Of a stretch of DNA of 57,100 nucleotides, positions 1 through 8,201 are shown piece after piece. The translations under genes were made by a program, and so were the position numbers. Origin of the DNA: Galactobacter sp. (GTDB lineage: Bacteria; Actinomycetota; Actinomycetes; Actinomycetales; Micrococcaceae); contig NZ_JALAGT010000088.1 in NCBI RefSeq assembly GCF_022712295.1, positions 1 through 57,100 on the forward strand, read 5' to 3'. The stretch's first letter is position 1, and every line of letters starts with the position of its first letter. Under the pieces are notes generated by a model. The model was not told the origin of the DNA. It made no database searches and saw nothing but the letters and a program-made list of their open reading frames with translations.

Positions 1-738
1 GCGCGTGGACAGCGTGCGGGAGATGCCGCGAGCGGCGGTCCGCAGGCTCATCACGGCCGCGTTGGTGGCGTCGTACCCTGTGGGGACCACCACGCTGAGC
101 GCCGCGATGGCGCTGCCGCGGGAATCCAGGACGGGCACGGAGATGCCGGTGGTGTCGGGGTCGATGAAACCGTCGAAGGTCGCGAATCCGGTGCGGCGGA
201 TATGGTCCAGTTCGTTGACCAGGTTGGGGTGACGTTGGCGGACCTCCGGTCCGTGCCGTCTGAGGTAGGAGTCCAGGACAGGGGTGGCCGAGTGGGCCAG
301 GAGCACCATGCCCATGGAGGTCAGGTGGACGGGCATGCGGGAGGCGCGGCGGGCCTGGTTCACGGCGTGTCCGGGGCGGGAGAGGCGTTCCAGAACCAGG
401 ACGTCGCCCTGGTCCAGGATGGAGAACTGGACGGAGTGGCGTACCACCTGGTTCACGTCCTCCATGTACGGCAGCGCGACAGTGGCGAGGTCTTGCGTGT
501 CGGACGAGGCCGTGACGAGTTCCCAGAGCATGATGCCCAACCGGAAGGTCCCGTCGGGGCGGTGGGAGAGCAGGCCGAGGTCGGTCATCTGGGACACGAG
601 CCGGTAGGATGTGGTGCGGGGCAGGCCCGCACGTTCCGCGATCTGTGCCACCGAGAGGTGGGGGCGCTCGGCATCGAAGCAGCGTAGGACCCGCACTGCG
701 CGGTCCAGCAGGGCATCACCCGAGTTCGAATTCGCCAT
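1..738 (-). CDS. IclR-family transcriptional regulator (3' end outside window)
   Basis: Reading from the ATG at 738 gives 246 codons with no stop before the window edge, so the gene is cut at its C-terminus. The N-terminus has the IclR winged helix-turn-helix (about residues 8-65, including SVAQIAERAGLPRTTSYRLV), followed by the effector-binding domain (for example HLTSMGMVLLAHSA and GISVPVLDSRGSAIAALSV). Its start lies 23 bases inside the end of the upstream hydrolase gene, so the two are probably co-transcribed and translationally coupled. IclR proteins normally sense small organic acids or CoA-pathway intermediates. The partner gene suggests a branched-chain or aromatic acid signal, which is inference. 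It may bind the tandem GTTC-N7-GAAC boxes at 1917-1952, in competition with the other IclR protein at 4703-5503. Confidence 0.9.
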   Translation of the reverse strand, partial: MANSNSGDALLDRAVRVLRCFDAERPHLSVAQIAERAGLPRTTSYRLVSQMTDLGLLSHRPDGTFRLGIMLWELVTASSDTQDLATVALPYMEDVNQVVRHSVQFSILDQGDVLVLERLSRPGHAVNQARRASRMPVHLTSMGMVLLAHSATPVLDSYLRRHGPEVRQRHPNLVNELDHIRRTGFATFDGFIDPDTTGISVPVLDSRGSAIAALSVVVPTGYDATNAAVMSLRTAARGISRTLSTR

Positions 739-1783
739 GGGCGTCGTCCTCCTCGGCGTACAGGGCATTGATGATGAGGTCTCGATCCAGGTCCTCCGGG
801 GAGGCGGGGTCCCAGCGAGGCGCATCGTCCTTGTCGACGATGCGCGCACGGATTCCCTCGGCGACGTCGGGGTGGTCCATGAGGAAGGCCGCAGCACGGT
901 GCTCGCGTTCCAAGGACCCCCGCAGCTCGTCCTCGTCGCGTGCGGCTCGGACCACCTCGAGTGCGGTGGCGACGGCCAGCGGGGAGTTCCTGCGGATCCG
1001 TTCTGCCGCCGCCCGCGCTGTGGGCCACGGTGCGGCTTCGAGCTCGGTGAGGATGGCTGGCAGGTCCTCCGCGGCGTAGCAGTGGTCCATCCATGCTCGT
1101 TCCCTGGCGACCGCGGGGGCAGGAGGTCGGGTGCCGTGCATGACCTCGAGGCCGATGGAGATCTCGCCCGCACGCAAGGTGGCAAGGTCCGCGAAGGTGG
1201 AGATGAGGTCCTCTTGAGTCTCCGCCGCGATGCAGAAATCGGCGAGCCCGGCCTCCACCGCGTCACCCGCACCGATGGTGTCCCCGGTAGCCGCCAGGTG
1301 CTCTCCGAGCCGGCCGGGGGCGCGGCCCAACAGCAGTGAGCCGCCGGCATCGGGGGAGTAACCGATCCGGGTCTCCGGCATGCCGAGCCTGGCATCGGGT
1401 GTGACCACCCGGATCGAGGCGACTCCGGCCATGCCGAGGCCCGCGCCCAAGGTCAGCCCGGACATGATGCTCATGATCGGTTTGGGATAGGTGCCCACCA
1501 ATGCGGCCAGCTCGAATTGCTCAACCAGGATGTCCAGGAAACCGCCCTGGTCCCCGCCTGACTGGGCCTGGTGGAAGTCGGTGAGGTCGCCGCCTGCGCA
1601 GAAGCCGCGCTCGCCCGCACCGCGCAGCACCACGGCGTTCACCTCCGGGGCATAGCGCCAGGCGCGCAGGGTTGCACCGAGCTCGGAGACCATGCCCGGG
1701 GTGAGGGCGTTGATCTTCTCCGGTCGGTTCAGTGTGATGATGCCGAGCCCTGCATGGATCTCGACGGCGAGGTGCGGATTCAC
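716..1783 (-). CDS. Enoyl-CoA hydratase/isomerase family, 3-hydroxyisobutyryl-CoA hydrolase type
   Basis: A 355-aa crotonase-fold protein. The oxyanion-hole region (GERGFCAGGD), the PETRIGYSPDAGGS motif and the C-terminal EGIRARIVDKDDAPRW segment are the pattern of 3-hydroxyisobutyryl-CoA hydrolases. These act in valine catabolism and are longer than the roughly 260-aa ordinary hydratases. The GTG at 1783 is chosen because GAAGAGGA lies at good spacing before it; an in-frame ATG at 1813 would add 10 residues encoded through that ribosome site. The gene is divergent from the thiolase and overlaps the start of the IclR gene downstream. No other valine-pathway gene is visible, so the substrate could be another 3-hydroxyacyl-CoA. 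Confidence 0.85.
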   Translation of the reverse strand: MNPHLAVEIHAGLGIITLNRPEKINALTPGMVSELGATLRAWRYAPEVNAVVLRGAGERGFCAGGDLTDFHQAQSGGDQGGFLDILVEQFELAALVGTYPKPIMSIMSGLTLGAGLGMAGVASIRVVTPDARLGMPETRIGYSPDAGGSLLLGRAPGRLGEHLAATGDTIGAGDAVEAGLADFCIAAETQEDLISTFADLATLRAGEISIGLEVMHGTRPPAPAVARERAWMDHCYAAEDLPAILTELEAAPWPTARAAAERIRRNSPLAVATALEVVRAARDEDELRGSLEREHRAAAFLMDHPDVAEGIRARIVDKDDAPRWDPASPEDLDRDLIINALYAEEDDAHGEFELG

Positions 1784-1916
1784 GGGTACATCCTCTTCGA
1801 TATGCGTCCGCAATGACCGTACCTCAGTGGTGGCCCGGCGTCGTCATGTCGGCTTCCGGTGGAAGGTGGTCCACGAAGGGCCTGCCTCTTGCGCAGGTGA
1901 CCACCATCGGTCAGAA

Positions 1917-1952
1917 TGTTCATGCTGCGAACACACGTTCGCACAGCGAACA
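1917..1952. promoter_or_regulatory. Tandem IclR-type operator boxes in divergent promoter region
   Basis: Two 17-bp inverted repeats with the same design, GTTC-N7-GAAC, lie at 1917-1933 (TGTTCATGCTGCGAACA) and 1936-1952 (CGTTCGCACAGCGAACA). Their centres are 19 bp apart. The inner part of the second box is also palindromic (GTTCGC-ACA-GCGAAC). They sit 37 bp upstream of the thiolase ATG, in the gap separating it from the divergent hydrolase/IclR pair. IclR proteins such as PcaR/PcaU bind repeated boxes in such positions. The assignment to either encoded IclR protein is inference. Confidence 0.65.
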
Positions 1953-1989
1953 CAGTTCAACGATTCAGCATCGTGAAACGAGGAGACTC

Positions 1990-3216
1990 ATGCAGGAAGC
2001 GTTCGTCTACGACGCCGTACGCACCCCCTTCGGCAAGGTCGGCGGTGCACTCGCCGGTCACCGACCGGACGACCTGGCGGCCCACGTGGTTTCCACGCTG
2101 GTCTCCCGCGTACCGCAGCTGGACCCCACCACCATCGACGAGGTCACCTTCGGCAACGCCAACGGCGCGGGCGAGGAGAACCGCAACGTGGCCCGCATGG
2201 CCACGCTACTGGCAGGCCTGCCGCTCTCCGTTCCCGGCTCCACCGTGAACCGACTCTGTGGCTCCTCCCTGGACGCGGCCATGATGGCCTCCCGCCAGGT
2301 GGCCGTGGGCGACGCGGACCTGGTTCTGGTCGGTGGCGTCGAGTCCATGTCCCGTGCCCCCTGGGTGCTGCCCAAGACCGAGCGTGCCTTCCCCATGGGA
2401 GACCTCAAGGCCGCCAACACCACCCTCGGTTGGCGCCTCGTCAACCCCAAGATGGACGCAGACTGGACCGTGTCCTTGGGTGAGGCGACCGAGCGCCTGG
2501 TGGAGAAGCACCAGATCAGCCGCGCGCGCCAGGACGAGTTCGCCGCCCGCTCCCACCAGTTGGCAGCCAAGGCCTGGGACGAGGGACGCTACGACGACCT
2601 CGTCACCACCGTGGCTCCGGTGGGCAAGCGCGGCGTGCTCCTGGAGCGCGACGAGACCATCCGTCCCGAGTCCACCGCCGAGACCCTCTCCGGGTTGCGC
2701 ACCGTCTTCCGCACAGGCGACGACGCCACCGTCACTGCAGGCAACGCCTCCCCCATGAATGACGGCGCGTCCGCCGCCTGGATCGGTTCGGAGAAGGCGG
2801 CCGAGCTGCTCGGCAAGGCCCCGTTGGCCCGCATCGTCTCCCGTGGAGCCCATGCCAACGAGCCGCAGTACTTCGGTGAGGCTCCGGTCGAGGCCGCCAA
2901 CCAGGCCATCGCCCGCGCGGGCCTGACCTGGGCCGACATCGACGCCGTGGAACTCAATGAGGCCTTCGCCGCTCAGTCGCTGGCCTGCCTGGACCAGTGG
3001 GGTTTCGGGCGCGACCTGGATCCCGAGATCGTCAACGCCTGGGGCGGTGCCATCGCCATCGGCCACCCGTTGGGTGCCTCCGGCCTGCGTGTCCTCGGCA
3101 CCCTGGCCGCTCGCCTACGCGCCACCGGCGGACGCTACGGCGTCGCCTCGCTCTGCATCGGAGTGGGCCAGGGCCTCGCCGTGGTCATCGAGAACACGAA
3201 CACCGGCGCCCACTGA
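1990..3216 (+). CDS. pcaF: Thiolase, probable 3-oxoadipyl-CoA thiolase
   Basis: A 408-aa thiolase. Catalytic residues are visible: nucleophile Cys90 in NRLCGSSL, the NEAFAAQ loop at about 323-329, His359 in GGAIAIGHPLGASG, and Cys389 in CIGVGQG. It would cleave 3-oxoadipyl-CoA to succinyl-CoA and acetyl-CoA, the last step of the beta-ketoadipate pathway. Start ATG 1990 has AGGAGA at 1981-1986; the longer in-frame extension to 1813 runs through the promoter and is rejected. The specific role rests on the CoA-transferase genes and IclR regulator downstream, because thiolase sequence alone does not fix the substrate. No ring-cleavage or muconate-branch genes lie in the window. Confidence 0.9.
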   Translation: MQEAFVYDAVRTPFGKVGGALAGHRPDDLAAHVVSTLVSRVPQLDPTTIDEVTFGNANGAGEENRNVARMATLLAGLPLSVPGSTVNRLCGSSLDAAMMASRQVAVGDADLVLVGGVESMSRAPWVLPKTERAFPMGDLKAANTTLGWRLVNPKMDADWTVSLGEATERLVEKHQISRARQDEFAARSHQLAAKAWDEGRYDDLVTTVAPVGKRGVLLERDETIRPESTAETLSGLRTVFRTGDDATVTAGNASPMNDGASAAWIGSEKAAELLGKAPLARIVSRGAHANEPQYFGEAPVEAANQAIARAGLTWADIDAVELNEAFAAQSLACLDQWGFGRDLDPEIVNAWGGAIAIGHPLGASGLRVLGTLAARLRATGGRYGVASLCIGVGQGLAVVIENTNTGAH

Positions 3217-3244
3217 TCCGGCGCGTAGCGCCGCGATGAAAGGC

Positions 3245-3292
3245 CCGACGGCGGTACCCGCCTCCCGCGCGAGCGGCGGGCATCGCCGTCGG
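3245..3292. terminator. Long hairpin between thiolase and CoA-transferase genes
   Basis: An imperfect inverted repeat with 18-nt arms (left from CCGACGGCGG at 3245-3262, right ending CGCCGTCGG at 3292) and a 12-nt GC-rich loop. It follows AAAGG and shares the GGCCCGACGG core with hairpins at 10537 and 15527. It lies inside what looks like one operon. It may therefore be a partial terminator or an mRNA-processing or stability element rather than a full stop, and no U-tract is seen. Confidence 0.5.
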
Positions 3293-3310
3293 ACACCTGA
3301 AACCGACTTT

Positions 3311-3323
3311 TTGAACAATTCAA
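3311..3323. promoter_or_regulatory. Short inverted repeat TTGAA-CAA-TTCAA before CoA-transferase
   Basis: A 13-bp palindrome immediately upstream of the AAGGAAGGG ribosome site of the CoA-transferase alpha-subunit gene. It could be an extra regulator site or part of an internal promoter. It is AT-rich compared with its surroundings, which makes it stand out, but there is no direct link to a regulator. Confidence 0.25.
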
Positions 3324-3337
3324 GGAAGGGAATGCTC

Positions 3338-4039
3338 ATGGCACCCCGTATCGCCGCCTCCGCGGCCGAGGCCGTGGCGGGCATCGCCGACGGCTCCACC
3401 GTCCTCATCGGCGGGTTCGGCAACGCCGGCCAGCCCATGGAACTCATCGACGCCCTGCTCCAGGGCGGCGCCACCGACCTGACGGTCGTCAACAACAACG
3501 CCGGTCAGGCCGACGAGGGCCTCGCGCTGCTGATCAAGGAACGTCGCGTCTCCAAGATCATCTGCTCGTTCCCACGCCAGTCCGATTCGTGGCACTTCGA
3601 CGGGGCCTACCGTGCAGGCGAGATCGAGCTGGAGCTCGTACCGCAGGGCAACCTGGCCGAGCGCTTGCGCGCCGCGGGCGCGGGCATCGGGGCCTTCTTC
3701 ACGCCCACCGGTTACGGCACGCAGCTGGCCGAGGGTAAGGAGACCCGCGAGATCGACGGCAAGCACTACGTGCTGGAGTACCCCATCAAGGGTGACGTCG
3801 CGATCATCAAGGCGCTGACCGCAGACACCAAGGGCAACCTGGTCTACCGCAAGACGGCCCGCAACTTCGGTCCCATCATGGCCGCTGCCGCCGCGCAGAC
3901 CATCGCCCAGGTGAAGAGCATCGTGCCGGCCGGCCAGTTGGACCCCGAGAACGTGGTGACCAACGGCATCTACGTGGACACCCTCGTAGAGATCGCCAAC
4001 CCCGCCACCCCGGTCTCACAGCAGAAGAAGGACAAGTGA
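3338..4039 (+). CDS. pcaI: 3-oxoadipate CoA-transferase, alpha subunit
   Basis: A 233-aa family-1 CoA-transferase A subunit. The family signature (D-G-x2-hydrophobic-G-G-F-x3-G-x-P) appears as DGSTVLIGGFGNAGQP near residue 17. It transfers CoA from succinyl-CoA to 3-oxoadipate together with the beta subunit. ATG 3338 is preferred because GGAAGGG (3324-3330) is 7 bases upstream; an ATG at 3332 would be too close. The stop (4037-4039) is 2 bases before the next ATG, so the two subunits are made from one message. Paralogues use acetoacetate (ScoA-type); the neighbouring thiolase and IclR regulator favour 3-oxoadipate. Confidence 0.9.
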   Translation: MAPRIAASAAEAVAGIADGSTVLIGGFGNAGQPMELIDALLQGGATDLTVVNNNAGQADEGLALLIKERRVSKIICSFPRQSDSWHFDGAYRAGEIELELVPQGNLAERLRAAGAGIGAFFTPTGYGTQLAEGKETREIDGKHYVLEYPIKGDVAIIKALTADTKGNLVYRKTARNFGPIMAAAAAQTIAQVKSIVPAGQLDPENVVTNGIYVDTLVEIANPATPVSQQKKDK

Positions 4040-4041
4040 TC

Positions 4042-4695
4042 ATGGCCTACACCCACACCGATGCTGCCCTGAGCAAGCCGGAACTCGCAGCCGTCGTCGC
4101 CGCCGACATCACGCCAGGTTCCTTCGTGAACCTCGGGATCGGTCAGCCCACCCTGGTGGCCGACCACCTCACCGCAGAGCAGGATGTCACCCTCCACACC
4201 GAGAACGGCATGCTGGGCATGGGCCCGGCCGCTCACGGTGACGACGTGGATCCCGACCTCATCAACGCGGGCAAGATCCCGGTGACCGAGCTGCCCGGCG
4301 CAAGCTACTTCCACCATGCAGATTCCTTCGCAATGATGCGCGGCGGCCACCTGGACGTCTGTGTCCTCGGTGCCTTCCAGGTGGCGGGCAACGGCGACCT
4401 CGCCAACTGGTCCACCGGCGCTCCTGACGCCATCCCGGCCGTGGGTGGTGCCATGGACCTCGCCATCGGCGCCAAGCAGACCTGGGTCATGATGGGCCTG
4501 TTCACCCGTGCGGGTGAATCCAAGCTCGTCGAGGCACTGACCTACCCCGTGACCGGCCTGGGCTGCGTCACTCGCGTCTACACCGAGTCCGCCGTGTTCG
4601 AACTCGGGGCGGAGTCCGTGGTGGTGCGTTCCACGCACGGCATCACCTTCGAGGAGCTCGCTGAGCGGCTCCCGGTCACCCTGGTCAAGGCCTGA
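4042..4695 (+). CDS. pcaJ: 3-oxoadipate CoA-transferase, beta subunit
   Basis: A 217-aa family-1 CoA-transferase B subunit. The catalytic glutamate that forms the glutamyl-CoA intermediate is Glu54 in LHTENGMLG (Thr replaces the more usual Ser before it). GIGQPTLVADHL and the MMGLFTRAGE segment are also typical of the family. The ATG at 4042 follows AAGAAGGA at suitable spacing; a GTG at 4036 overlaps the alpha-subunit stop and is an alternative. It forms the enzyme with the preceding alpha subunit. Confidence 0.9.
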   Translation: MAYTHTDAALSKPELAAVVAADITPGSFVNLGIGQPTLVADHLTAEQDVTLHTENGMLGMGPAAHGDDVDPDLINAGKIPVTELPGASYFHHADSFAMMRGGHLDVCVLGAFQVAGNGDLANWSTGAPDAIPAVGGAMDLAIGAKQTWVMMGLFTRAGESKLVEALTYPVTGLGCVTRVYTESAVFELGAESVVVRSTHGITFEELAERLPVTLVKA

Positions 4696-4702
4696 TTCCA
4701 TC

Positions 4703-5503
4703 GTGACCACGTCCACCGAGGTGAAGGCCGCAGCCAAGGAGTCGGAACTCTTCGTTCAGTCCCTGGCCCGCGGTCTTGCGACCATCGAGGCCTTCGACGC
4801 CCAGCACCCGGAGCTCACGCTCTCCGAGGTCGCCACGCGTTCCGGGGTCTCCAGGGCCAGCGCCCGGCGCTTCCTGCACACCCTGGTGGACTTGGGGTTC
4901 GCGGCCACCGACGGCCGCTTGTTCCGCCTCACGCCGCGGGTCCTGCGGCTGGGCTATGCCTACCTGGCATCCCAGCCGCTGCCCGGGCTGGTGGGGCCAT
5001 ACCTTCAGGAACTCTCCGACCAGGTGGGCGAGTCCGTTTCCGCCTCGGAGCTGGATGGTTCCGAGGTGGTCTACGTTGCTCGCGTACAGACGCGGCGGAT
5101 CATGCACGTTGCCATCGGCGTCGGAACGCGCTTTCCTGCGGCGACCACGTCCATGGGCCGGGTGCTCTTGGCCGGCTTGCCGCCGGAGGAGGCGCTGCAT
5201 CGGATGCGGGCCACACCCATCCCTGCGCTCACGGAGCGTACGTTGACGTCACCCGAGGCGGTCGCGACCGAGCTGGACCGCGTGCGTGAACAGGGTTGGT
5301 GTCTGGTGGACCAGGAACTCGAGGCGGGCCTTCGTTCCGTGGCCGCACCCGTGCACGGGCCGGACGGCACAGTGGTCTGCGCCGTGAACGTCTCGCTGTC
5401 CGTTGCAGGCCCCGACGACGATGCCGCGGCCGCCGCCGAACGCGTCCTTGCGCCGCTGCTCAAGTGTGCATCGGACATCGAGGCGGCTCTGGCCCGCCGC
5501 TGA
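4703..5503 (+). CDS. pcaR: IclR-family regulator of the pca genes
   Basis: A 266-aa IclR protein starting at GTG 4703, seven bases after the CoA-transferase stop. The N-terminal winged HTH covers about residues 15-80 (TLSEVATRSGVSRASARRFL). The C-terminal ligand domain follows (SMGRVLLAGLPPEEAL; RSVAAPVHGPDGTVVCAVNVS). It is closest in architecture to PcaR/PcaU/CatR activators that sense beta-ketoadipate or protocatechuate. Its place at the end of the pca operon suggests autogenous control through the tandem boxes before the thiolase. The gene name is assigned by context. Confidence 0.82.
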   Translation: MTTSTEVKAAAKESELFVQSLARGLATIEAFDAQHPELTLSEVATRSGVSRASARRFLHTLVDLGFAATDGRLFRLTPRVLRLGYAYLASQPLPGLVGPYLQELSDQVGESVSASELDGSEVVYVARVQTRRIMHVAIGVGTRFPAATTSMGRVLLAGLPPEEALHRMRATPIPALTERTLTSPEAVATELDRVREQGWCLVDQELEAGLRSVAAPVHGPDGTVVCAVNVSLSVAGPDDDAAAAAERVLAPLLKCASDIEAALARR

Positions 5504-5541
5504 CCTCTCGCCTGTGCCGAGGGCCCACAGGGGTGCATGGG

Positions 5542-6141
5542 TCAGGTGGTCGCGAAGAGGTTGTCGAGGTGCGTCTCGATGGCCGCAATCACGTCGGAGG
5601 GTGGGACGACGCCGAGTTCCAACAGCGGCGTGAAGCCGGTCAGCGCCAAGAGCAAGTCGGTTTCGGTGTCCGGGTCGCGATCGGGGTCAATCTGAGCGTT
5701 GGCCTGCGCCTGAGTCACGAGTTGCTTGAGTCCGTCCCGTCCGTCCCGCATCCCTGATCCGATCTGCTCACGCATCGATTCGTTGTGCAGGGCCTCGAGC
5801 ACGCACGCGGCGTGGATGCGGCTGGTCGGTCGCGCGTCGGGATGCAGGGGGAGCATCTCCACCAGAATCAGCCGCACCACGTCGCGTGGGTGTGGAGACT
5901 CTCCGAGCTCTTCCATCCCTCGAGCGACCCGACGCGAGGTCTGATCTGAGGCGGCTTGCACCGCGAACTCCAGCAACTCATTGCGCGAGGCGAAATAGTG
6001 CTGCACCTGTCCCAGTGACATCCCGGCCTCTGCGGCGACTTCACGCAAAGAGGCTCCGGCCCAGCCCCGTTGGTCCACCACCGTCCACATGGCACGGGCG
6101 ATGTCATCGCGACGTCGACGGTGATCAACCTGTTTGGGCAT
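5542..6141 (-). CDS. TetR-family transcriptional regulator
   Basis: A 199-aa TetR protein. The N-terminal HTH is clear (SLREVAAEAGMSLGQVQHYF, about residues 29-48), with the usual helical, poorly conserved C-terminal ligand domain. ATG 6141 is chosen over the upstream ATG at 6213 because GAGGAG precedes it by a few bases. It is convergent with the pca operon and divergent from the DUF1992 gene across a 70-bp gap, which would carry its operator. The ligand is not predictable. Confidence 0.88.
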   Translation of the reverse strand: MPKQVDHRRRRDDIARAMWTVVDQRGWAGASLREVAAEAGMSLGQVQHYFASRNELLEFAVQAASDQTSRRVARGMEELGESPHPRDVVRLILVEMLPLHPDARPTSRIHAACVLEALHNESMREQIGSGMRDGRDGLKQLVTQAQANAQIDPDRDPDTETDLLLALTGFTPLLELGVVPPSDVIAAIETHLDNLFATT

Positions 6142-6211
6142 TCGGACTCCTCGGTTTCGATACACGTGACATAATACAGGTGACTTGTAATCCCCGCTCG
6201 GAGGAGGAGCC

Positions 6212-6787
6212 ATGCCTCAATGGCAGGTGCCCGCCGCGTTCTACGACCCCTGTGCCATCTCGTTCGACCCCGGCATGATGATCTCACTCATCGCCGACGT
6301 CCAGATCCGCAAGGCCATCGAGCGTGGGGACTTCGACAACCTCCCGGGTGCTGGTAAACCGCTGGATCTCTCTGACAGCGACGATCCGGACTGGTGGTTC
6401 AAGGCCCTCATGAAGCGGGAGGGTCTGGCCGTACTGCCGCCGTCCATCCAACTCCGTCAGGATGACGCAGGGTTGGACGAACTCCTTGATCAGCAGTGGA
6501 TCGAGGCTGATGTACGTCGTGAGATCGAGCAGTTCAACCAGAGGGTGATCCGGGCGCGCTACTCGCTCCCGGTAGGTCCTCCTCTGATCACCATGCCACG
6601 CGACGTCGAAGCCACGGTTGCCGCGTGGGCAGAGCGCAGGACGGAGCGCAGGAGGCAAGCTCGCCAAAGGGCGGAGGATCAGGCCAGAGCACGCGAGGAG
6701 GCGTGGAAGGAGGAGCGCAGCCGCATGGGGTGGTTACGTAGGCTGCTCACCAGCGCGGGGAGTCGTCCTTCTCGGTCAGATCCGTGA
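6212..6787 (+). CDS. DUF1992 (DnaJ-homologue subfamily C member 28-like) protein
   Basis: A 191-aa soluble protein with the DUF1992 core in residues about 27-115 (ISLIADVQIRKAIERGDFDN, LPGAGKPLDLSD, MKREGLAVLPPSIQLR). The charged, Arg/Glu-rich C-terminal helix (about 125-175) is probably a coiled coil. Members are often annotated DnaJ-like, but no J domain is visible here. Function is unknown. GGAGGAG immediately upstream supports the ATG at 6212. Its last 41 bases overlap the convergent small gene 6747-7007. Confidence 0.8.
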   Translation: MPQWQVPAAFYDPCAISFDPGMMISLIADVQIRKAIERGDFDNLPGAGKPLDLSDSDDPDWWFKALMKREGLAVLPPSIQLRQDDAGLDELLDQQWIEADVRREIEQFNQRVIRARYSLPVGPPLITMPRDVEATVAAWAERRTERRRQARQRAEDQARAREEAWKEERSRMGWLRRLLTSAGSRPSRSDP

Positions 6788-7007
6788 CGCTGGCTTCCCC
6801 GTCCATGCCGTCGTAGGCCTCACGAACGTTGTTGCGGGTGCGCTTCAACGGGTCCATGAGATCCAACGAATCCGGGTCGTCGGAACTGGGGCCGGGCGTC
6901 CCATCGCGGCCATCGTTCTCATCCATGAACGGTTCCTCGAGACGCATGTCCTTGTCCTCGAAGTCCTTGTCCCGCCTGACGGACTGGGGCTTGTCGCGGT
7001 TGGCCAT
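6747..7007 (-). CDS. Small acidic hypothetical protein
   Basis: An 86-aa, highly charged, very acidic protein with no membrane segment (MANRDKPQSVRRDKDF start; a DENDGRDG and SSDDPDSLDLMD stretch). Low complexity suggests it is disordered. A strong GAGGAG ribosome site lies before ATG 7007, and third-position G/C usage is coding-like. Its 3' end overlaps the DUF1992 gene in antisense by 41 bases. No family is recognised. Confidence 0.6.
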   Translation of the reverse strand: MANRDKPQSVRRDKDFEDKDMRLEEPFMDENDGRDGTPGPSSDDPDSLDLMDPLKRTRNNVREAYDGMDGEASVTDLTEKDDSPRW

Positions 7008-7066
7008 GACTCCTCCTCGGCTTGAGCCGTCGGTGGGCTCCAGCGCCGCGGGTGCCGACGGACTGC

Positions 7067-8077
7067 TTAGTTCTGCTCCTGATCCTGCCACTGCGACCAT
7101 GCCTTGCCCAGCCTCTGGACCGAATCCACGCGACCAGCTGCGTCCGGGGCATGCGTCACGGTGATCAACTCATGTGCGCCGTACTCCTCGGCCAGCGCCG
7201 CCAGCTGCGCCGGCACGGAAGCTGCCGTCCCAACGATGGAGAAGTCCAGCATCTGTAGGATCTGGCGGCCGGTCGGATGGTCCATCACCAGGTCCAGCTC
7301 CTCCTCGGTGAAGGTGTGGTTCCCGCGAGAGAGCATCTGGCGGACCCGGTCGCGGCCCACCAGCCGGAATCGTTCCTCGGCCTCGTCCTGAGTCTCCGCT
7401 ACTCCCACGCCGACACCGATCGCCAAGTGCGGGGCGTCCAGGTACTCGGATGGGCGGAATTCGTCCAGGTAGACATGAGCTGCATCCCGTAGCGCGGCCG
7501 GGGCGAAGTGGGAAGCAAAGGCATAGGAGAGGCCCAGCTGCGCGGCGAGGTGGGCGCCGAAGAGACTTGAGCCGAGGATGGTGACCGGGACATGGGAAGC
7601 ATTGCCGGGATAGGCGCTGACGCCGGGGATCGAGGATTCTCCAGCGAGGTAGCCCAGGAGTTCGGTGACGTCCTGGGGGAAGTGCTCGGCGTCGTTGGGG
7701 GAGCGGCGGAGGGCGCGCAGCGTGTTGGGATCCGTACCAGGTGCCCGGCCAAGGCCCAGCCGGATGCGCCCAGGGTGCATGGCCTCAAGGGTTCCGTACT
7801 GTTCCGCGATCACCAGTGGTGCATGGTTTGGCAGCATGACGCCCGCCGCCCCGACCTTGATCGATGAAGTGTGATCGGCGACGTGGCCCATCAGCACCGA
7901 GGTGGCGGACGAAGCGATGGTCGCCATGTTGTGGTGCTCCGCGTAGTACACCGCGTCCAACCCTGATGCTTCGGCGGCCTGCGCCAATCGGACCGCATCG
8001 CTGAACGCCTGACCGGGCGGGTCCTGAGCGTTACGGGGGGCGAGGTCGAGCAGGGACAGAGCGGGCGAGGAAGTCAC
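7067..8077 (-). CDS. Luciferase-like (LLM class) flavin-dependent oxidoreductase
   Basis: About 336 aa. A bacterial luciferase-type TIM barrel of the MsnO8 group, with the family landmark YYAEHHNM near residue 46, then PNHAPLVIAEQYGTLEAMHP and RIRLGLGRAPG. These enzymes use reduced FMN or F420 for oxygenation or hydride transfer; the substrate is unknown. The start is uncertain: GTG 8077 gives the family-like beginning TSSPALSLLDLAPR, while TTG 8089 is an alternative, and neither has a good ribosome site. Confidence 0.85.
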   Translation of the reverse strand: MTSSPALSLLDLAPRNAQDPPGQAFSDAVRLAQAAEASGLDAVYYAEHHNMATIASSATSVLMGHVADHTSSIKVGAAGVMLPNHAPLVIAEQYGTLEAMHPGRIRLGLGRAPGTDPNTLRALRRSPNDAEHFPQDVTELLGYLAGESSIPGVSAYPGNASHVPVTILGSSLFGAHLAAQLGLSYAFASHFAPAALRDAAHVYLDEFRPSEYLDAPHLAIGVGVGVAETQDEAEERFRLVGRDRVRQMLSRGNHTFTEEELDLVMDHPTGRQILQMLDFSIVGTAASVPAQLAALAEEYGAHELITVTHAPDAAGRVDSVQRLGKAWSQWQDQEQN

Positions 8078-8123
8078 GACAAGTGACAACCGTCGCCGGG
8101 TTTCCCCTATTCCCGGGGACGCA

Positions 8124-8153
8124 AGAAGGGGAGGCCAAAAGGCCTCCCCTTCT
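8124..8153 (-). terminator. Intrinsic terminator of the cold-shock gene
   Basis: A perfect 13-bp inverted repeat (arms 8124-8136 and 8141-8153, core GAAGGGGAGGCC) with a 4-nt loop. It lies 48 bases past the stop of the minus-strand cold-shock gene and before the next minus-strand gene. The stem is strong; the U-tract is poor, as is usual for high-G+C actinomycetes. Confidence 0.8.
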
Positions 8154-8201
8154 CATCGAGTCACGCGGGTGGTACCCGCGGACAACTCGCCGTCTGAAAA
8201 A

